Shown: in pieces, positions 59,465 to 64,000 of the stretch
How positions within the stretch are numbered: position 1 is the first letter of the stretch
Layout of the letters: each line of letters opens with the position of its first letter
Origin: Myxococcales bacterium
GTDB lineage: Bacteria > Myxococcota_A > Polyangia > Polyangiales > GCA-016699535
DNA length: 64,000 nucleotides
Assembly (NCBI GenBank): GCA_016699535.1
Contig: CP064980.1
Location: 372,001-436,000, forward strand
Direction of reading: 5' to 3'
Program-made: the position numbers and the translations under genes
Notes under the pieces: generated by a model
Database searches by the model: none
What the model was told of the DNA's origin: nothing
What the model saw: only the letters and a program-made list of their open reading frames with translations

Positions 59465-60298
59465 ATGAGCAGCATCGATCGATCAACACAAGTGGCAGAG
59501 CTTAGCAAGCTCTGCCGTGGTTTTAGGCGTGACATCCTCACCATGCTCACCAAAGCAGGCAGTGGCCATCCGGGTGGCTCGCTAAGCGCTATCGACTTGA
59601 TCGCAACTTTGTACCAATGCGAGTTGCGACACGATCCGAAAAACGCAAACTGGCCCGATCGCGATCGTTTTGTGCTCTCCAAAGGCCATGGCGTACCCGC
59701 TCTTTATGCAGTGCTTGCACAGCATGGCTATTTTGATCGTGACCTGCTTCCAACCTTACGAACTTTGGGATCGCCTCTGCAAGGCCACCCGGTCGTGGGC
59801 ACAGCGGCAGGCATTGAAGCCTGCACCGGATCGCTTGGACAAGGTTTGTCCGTCGCCCAGGGGATCGCACTTGGCGCACGCCTCGATAAAAAAGATTACC
59901 GCGTGTTTTGTTTGATGGGCGATGGCGAGATTCAAGAAGGCCAAGTCTGGGAAGCCGCCATGAGTGCAGCGAAGTATAAAATCGATAATCTTATCGGTAT
60001 TTTGGACTACAATCGCGGCCAAATCGACGGACCCGTCTCGGAAGTGATGCCCATTGAACCTTTGGCCGATAAATGGTCAGCGTTTGGTTGGAAAACAAAA
60101 AGCATCGATGGGCACGACTACGCGCAGATCCTTGATGCCCTCGACTGGGCCAAAAAAGCTGAAGGAAGCCCTAAAATCATTTTGGCTAACACTATCAAAG
60201 GCAAAGGGGTTTCGTTTATGGAACACGAGATTGGCTGGCATGGTGTGACCCCGAGCGACGAACAACTGCAGCAAGCCCTTCAGGAGCTAAGCGAGTAA
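59465..60298 (+). CDS. tktN: transketolase, N-terminal subunit
   Basis: 277 residues equal to the thiamine-diphosphate half of transketolase. It has SGHPGGSLSAIDLIATLY near residue 35, DRFVLSKGHGVPALYA, and the TPP-binding GDGEIQEGQVWEAAMSAAKYKIDNLIGILDYN. The second half is encoded by the next gene, 3 bases after the stop. Split transketolases are known in archaea, Gram-positives and some Deltaproteobacteria. Gene symbol is descriptive. Confidence 0.92.
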   Translation: MSSIDRSTQVAELSKLCRGFRRDILTMLTKAGSGHPGGSLSAIDLIATLYQCELRHDPKNANWPDRDRFVLSKGHGVPALYAVLAQHGYFDRDLLPTLRTLGSPLQGHPVVGTAAGIEACTGSLGQGLSVAQGIALGARLDKKDYRVFCLMGDGEIQEGQVWEAAMSAAKYKIDNLIGILDYNRGQIDGPVSEVMPIEPLADKWSAFGWKTKSIDGHDYAQILDALDWAKKAEGSPKIILANTIKGKGVSFMEHEIGWHGVTPSDEQLQQALQELSE

Positions 60299-60301
60299 AA
60301 C

Positions 60302-61243
60302 ATGACGCAAGAACAAAAAGCAAAAGCCACCCGACAAGCTTTTGGCGAGACACTCGCAAGCCTTGGTGCTTCGCATCCTGATATCGTAGTCATGGATGCC
60401 GATTTATCGAAATCAACCAAGAGTGACATCTTCGCCAAACAATTTCCCGAACGCTTTTTTGAAATGGGCATCGCTGAGCAAAACATGCTTGGTGTGGCTG
60501 CGGGTTTGGCATCCACTGGCAAGCATGTCTTTTGTTGCTCTTTTGCCTGCTTCTTGGCGGGTCGTTTTGAAACAATTAAGATTTCTGTCGCCTATGCCAA
60601 AGCCAACGTCACCATGGTGGGCACCCACGCTGGCGTAGGCATCGGTCCAGACGGTTACTCGCAAATGGGTCTAGAAGACTTGGCCCTATTGCGCACGCTA
60701 CCGGGTGTGCAGGTCTTTCAGCCCTGTGATGAGATTGAAACGCAAGCCATCATGATGCATTTGGCGAAGCACCAAGGCCCCGCTTACCTGCGTCTTACTC
60801 GGCAAAACCTGAGCCCAATGCATAGCAAAGATTATGTCTTCAAAGCAGGCGCGTTGGATGTGTTATCCGAGGGAAGCGATATCGCCATCTTTGCGACCGG
60901 AGGCACTGTGATGCATGCCCTGCAAGCATCGGAATTGCTCAAAAATGAGGGTATCAGCGCTGCGGTGATCAATGTGCCCTCCATCAAACCACTGAACGCC
61001 GGAGAAGTCCGGGCGTGGGCTAAACGCGTTTCGGTCATGCTCTCGGTTGAAGATCATATGGTCGCAGGAGGCATGGGAGGAAGCCTGGCAGAGGCCTTAG
61101 GACCCGAGCCTTCAGCCCCACTCATCATGCACGGCATTCACGATGTCTTTGGAGAAAGTGGCTCGCCTTCGGAACTTTATGCCAAATTTGAGCTAGATGC
61201 CGCCGGAATCGTGAAACATGCCAAACGAGCGCTTAAGCGCTAA
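60302..61243 (+). CDS. tktC: transketolase, C-terminal subunit
   Basis: 313 residues covering the pyrimidine-binding and C-terminal domains. FEMGIAEQNMLGVAAGLA is the conserved glutamate region, followed by THAGVGIGPDGYSQMGLEDLALLRTLPGVQVFQP and later TGGTVMHALQA and SVEDHMVAGGMGGSLAEAL. Together with the N-terminal subunit it transfers two-carbon units in the pentose phosphate pathway. Gene symbol is descriptive. Confidence 0.92.
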   Translation: MTQEQKAKATRQAFGETLASLGASHPDIVVMDADLSKSTKSDIFAKQFPERFFEMGIAEQNMLGVAAGLASTGKHVFCCSFACFLAGRFETIKISVAYAKANVTMVGTHAGVGIGPDGYSQMGLEDLALLRTLPGVQVFQPCDEIETQAIMMHLAKHQGPAYLRLTRQNLSPMHSKDYVFKAGALDVLSEGSDIAIFATGGTVMHALQASELLKNEGISAAVINVPSIKPLNAGEVRAWAKRVSVMLSVEDHMVAGGMGGSLAEALGPEPSAPLIMHGIHDVFGESGSPSELYAKFELDAAGIVKHAKRALKR

Positions 61244-61324
61244 GATTCCGCATCCGAACCAAACTTTCCATTCGCCTCAGGAATTGCTAAAACTCTGGGC
61301 GATGAGCACAGTCTCGAGACACAC

Positions 61325-63133
61325 ATGATTACCGTTATTTTGGCTGAAAAAGGCGGATCCGAACGCCAAATTGAATTCGACAAACCCGAAATAACCATTG
61401 GGCGCATCAAAGGAAACGATATTGTTCTTCCTAAGGGCAATGTGTCCAAGCGGCATTCGCGGATCGTGTTTAAAGACGGTCGCTTTATCGTCGTTGATTT
61501 AAAAAGCACCAATGGCACCTACGTTAATGGACGCAAGATCACATCACCGGTCGTGGTCAAAAACGACGATAAAGTCTACATCGGCGATTTTATCATTTCG
61601 CTAAAAGCAAACGAAGCTGAAAAAGTTCGCCCAAGCACACCTTCCATCCCAGTTCCAGATGACGAACACTCAAGCGCTGTCACTTCAAACAGTACAGCGG
61701 CCAAAGTGCTAAGCGATGCACCTGCTCCTGTAGAGCAAAGCCCTTATGCAAAGTCGGGACGTCCGACCGGATCGCTGCCCCCAGCGCTTCCTCCTAAGGC
61801 ACCATCATCCGTCCCCCAAAACAAAAATGAAGACGAAGTTTTTGTTCCCAGACCCTCAACGGCTCCTCGTTCACCGGGTGGTCTCGAGCGCAAAGCAAGG
61901 CCCTCGGCGCTACCCTGGTCAAAAATCACGCTCGATCTCGACCATCAAAAAGCAAAAGATCTCAACTCAGCATTGCGTTTGCTGATGCGTCACATCTCAC
62001 GCGTATTTGACGTTGAGAATCCAGATCCCGATGCGATTGGCAGCAATTCACGCAGGCATGCTGCAGAAAAGCACATCGAGAGCACGCTTCATGAGCTTCA
62101 AAACCAAGGCCTGATTGATACCGAAGTGGATGGACAGGCCCTCGCCAAAGCTGCCTATCAAGAAGCGGTTGGCCTCGGTCCGCTTGAAACGCTCATGGCA
62201 GACACGCAAATCCAAGAGATTTTGATCATGGGACCCAAAAAAGCCTTCGCGGATTTTGGAAAAGGTCTCAAAGAACTCGAATCGATTAACTTTTCCTCAA
62301 GCAATGCGGTGATCACCGCTGCCCATCGCTTGATGGGGCAAGCGGGTCTTTCCTGCAAAGTGAATTTGCCTATTCAACAAGGACGACTTGCCGACGGAAG
62401 CCAAGTCACCATTTGGCAGCGTGCTGTTGCGCCGCAAGGGCCCATGATTCGCATCAAACGTGCTCAAGAAGGCACGGTAGCCGCAAAAACACTGATTGAA
62501 GCAGGTGTTTTATCGGAAGAGATTCTTGAACTCATCGAAGAAGCCATGGCGCGTCGCGTTGGTATTTTAGTTAGTGGACCGCCCCACTCGGGCGTCTCAA
62601 AGCTGCTCAGTGCGCTTGCTAACTCGATTCCTCAAGAAGAATGGCTGCTAAGCATTGAAAGCGATGTTGGCTTAAGTTTGGCCCATCCGAAACACATTAG
62701 TTTAAATCGAGGCGATGCTGAGGGGCAAGCCGAGACAGCGACAATCTTAGCCCGCGCATCTCAGTTTCGCTACGAATGGCTCATTGTGGACGATATCATT
62801 GGCGCCGAGGCCTTTGACCTCATCGAACACATGGTTTCGGGGAGCGCTGGAACGCTGCTTGGTTTTCATGCCTCCGGAGTGCAAGATCCACTGCTAACAC
62901 TTTGCACCATGGCCAAATTTCATGTTCGCGCTCCCGCGAACATGGCTAATCTCATTGCAGATGCCATCGGCCTAACCATTGAAATGGATGTCGATGAAGA
63001 AGGCAAACCTTTCGTGGTCACGGTGCGAGAGCCCACCGGCACGCGCGGCGAGAACATCAAAACCCAAGACCTTTTTGTTGTTGAAGAAGGCGAATTCGTG
63101 GCCACCGGAAAAGAAGCCAAGTTTTTAAGTTAA
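61325..63133 (+). CDS. FHA domain fused to a degenerate CpaF-type secretion ATPase
   Basis: 602 residues. FHA domain at the N-terminus with the phosphothreonine-binding GRIKGNDI (26-33), SKRHSRI and STNGTYVNG. A Pro/Ser-rich linker (100-195) leads to a CpaF-like part: PLETLMADTQIQEILIMGP, LPIQQGRLADGSQVTI, and RIKRAQEG. Where Walker A should read GxxxxGKT it reads GPPHSGVSK (418-426), and Walker B is WLIVDDI (485-491), so the key lysine and the usual glutamate are lost. I predict no ATPase activity and a role as a phosphothreonine-reading structural subunit. Myxococcota have FHA-CpaF fusions, so the layout is expected. Confidence 0.8.
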   Translation: MITVILAEKGGSERQIEFDKPEITIGRIKGNDIVLPKGNVSKRHSRIVFKDGRFIVVDLKSTNGTYVNGRKITSPVVVKNDDKVYIGDFIISLKANEAEKVRPSTPSIPVPDDEHSSAVTSNSTAAKVLSDAPAPVEQSPYAKSGRPTGSLPPALPPKAPSSVPQNKNEDEVFVPRPSTAPRSPGGLERKARPSALPWSKITLDLDHQKAKDLNSALRLLMRHISRVFDVENPDPDAIGSNSRRHAAEKHIESTLHELQNQGLIDTEVDGQALAKAAYQEAVGLGPLETLMADTQIQEILIMGPKKAFADFGKGLKELESINFSSSNAVITAAHRLMGQAGLSCKVNLPIQQGRLADGSQVTIWQRAVAPQGPMIRIKRAQEGTVAAKTLIEAGVLSEEILELIEEAMARRVGILVSGPPHSGVSKLLSALANSIPQEEWLLSIESDVGLSLAHPKHISLNRGDAEGQAETATILARASQFRYEWLIVDDIIGAEAFDLIEHMVSGSAGTLLGFHASGVQDPLLTLCTMAKFHVRAPANMANLIADAIGLTIEMDVDEEGKPFVVTVREPTGTRGENIKTQDLFVVEEGEFVATGKEAKFLS

Positions 63134-63136
63134 TTT

Positions 63137-64000
63137 ATGAATTCCTCTGGGAAATGGCACGCGTCAGCTCAACACCATCTTGGCTGGACGCTCGAACGAC
63201 ACATCCTCGAGCAACAACGACGCTTTCCGTCAGCCACCGGTGATTTCACCTCACTGTTTCAGCAAATCGCCTTGGCAGGAAAAATCATTGCAAGTCGGGT
63301 CAATCAAGCAGGACTTGCCGGTATCTTAGGCCTAACAGGCTCCACCAATATCCAAGGCGAAAAAGTGCAAAAGATGGATGTCTTTGCGCATCACACGATC
63401 ATTCGCAATGTCGAAGCCAGTGGACGCACTTGCGTCCTTGCCAGTGAAGAAGCCGAAGATCCGATTGCAATTCCAGATGAATACCCCACCGGAAAATACG
63501 TCCTGCTTTTTGATCCGCTGGATGGCTCCTCCAATATTGATGTCAATGTTTCAATCGGCACGATCTTCTCGATTCATAAACGAATAAGCCAAGGCAAACA
63601 CGGCACGCTCGAAGACTGCCTCCAAGTCGGCAGCAAACAAGTTGCAGCGGGCTATGTGATTTATGGATCCTCGACCATGTTTGTGTACACCACCGGCGAG
63701 GGTGTTCACGGATTTACTCTTGATCCCACAGTTGGCGAATTTTTTCTTTCACACGAAAACATTCGTATCCCCAAGCGTGGACAAGTCTATTCGGTCAACG
63801 AAGGAAAAAGCGCTTTGTGGGAAGCATCGACGCAACAATGGCTCGCTTCGTTAAAACAACCTGACAAAAACAAAGGCAGGCCTTACTCTGCACGCTACAT
63901 CGGAACCTTGGTATCCGACTTTCACCGCACCTTGCTACGTGGCGGCATCTTTGCTTATCCCGGCGAACTCGAGAACCCTAAAGGCAAATTGCGCTTGCTC
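63137..64000 (+). CDS. fbp: fructose-1,6-bisphosphatase class I, 5' part (3' end outside window)
   Basis: 288 residues seen, start ATG 63137, four bases after the FHA-CpaF stop. Motifs: QKMDVFAHHTIIRNV, LASEEAEDPIAIPDEYPTGKYVLLFDPLDGSSNIDVNVSIGTIFSI with the metal-binding DPLDGSSN, and STMFVYTTGEGVHGFTLDP. This enzyme removes the 1-phosphate in gluconeogenesis. The frame is open to the end of the window. Confidence 0.95.
   Translation, partial: MNSSGKWHASAQHHLGWTLERHILEQQRRFPSATGDFTSLFQQIALAGKIIASRVNQAGLAGILGLTGSTNIQGEKVQKMDVFAHHTIIRNVEASGRTCVLASEEAEDPIAIPDEYPTGKYVLLFDPLDGSSNIDVNVSIGTIFSIHKRISQGKHGTLEDCLQVGSKQVAAGYVIYGSSTMFVYTTGEGVHGFTLDPTVGEFFLSHENIRIPKRGQVYSVNEGKSALWEASTQQWLASLKQPDKNKGRPYSARYIGTLVSDFHRTLLRGGIFAYPGELENPKGKLRLL

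Overview
The window reads as a chromosomal segment of a Myxococcota-type (deltaproteobacterial) organism of moderate GC. The evidence is the set of secreted proteins: lipoproteins opening with a GCGR(I/L)G(Y/F)D motif, DVDCGG cysteine-rich repeats, a CGNGVVEANEQCD module with a MYXO-CTERM-like tail, MopE-like D/C-rich motifs, a PEGA-domain protein, a split two-subunit transketolase and an FHA-CpaF fusion. No rRNA, tRNA or CRISPR was seen.

Layout. 1-31 kb is mostly housekeeping. It holds a tyrosine-catabolism run (hppD, hmgA and the end of maiA), acs, a small P-loop kinase, trxB, a membrane pseudokinase with pentapeptide repeats, a pilin, a cNMP-domain remnant, a DnaQ-like exonuclease, gloB, a PEGA protein, rsmD-coaD, a strongly structured non-coding segment, phoH, a PhnD-like lipoprotein paired with a diguanylate cyclase, the prkA-yeaH-spoVR stress trio, a transsulfuration enzyme, mgtE, otsB-like, cysQ, Smr and a sulfide:quinone oxidoreductase with a 47-residue partner. 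31-51 kb is an accessory island of large secreted lipoproteins mixed with decayed IS110, IS91 and IS481 pieces, a GGDEF fragment, an orphan L,D-transpeptidase domain, a broken outer-membrane protein gene, and a LuxR regulator facing a radical SAM gene. 51.4-55.5 kb is a compact three-gene operon (unknown protein, FemAB/GNAT-like acyltransferase, MATE exporter) that looks like a small-molecule pathway. 55.5-64 kb returns to a large MopE-like lipoprotein, cysE, a glutaredoxin-like protein, split transketolase, a degenerate FHA-CpaF protein and fbp (cut by the window end).

About ten genes, housekeeping and accessory alike, are split by single-base indels, many of them in short homopolymers, and the two halves join into one recognisable protein. 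This pattern fits sequencing or assembly indels better than gene decay. By contrast the outer-membrane protein gene near 46 kb (two in-frame stops) and the transposase pieces are genuinely decayed.

Best candidates for undescribed biology are the structured RNA between coaD and phoH, the 51.4-55.5 kb operon with a G9 tract at the start of its second gene, the LuxR/radical SAM pair with a 26-bp near-perfect palindrome between them, the pseudokinase-pentapeptide protein, and the FHA-CpaF protein that has lost its Walker A lysine.
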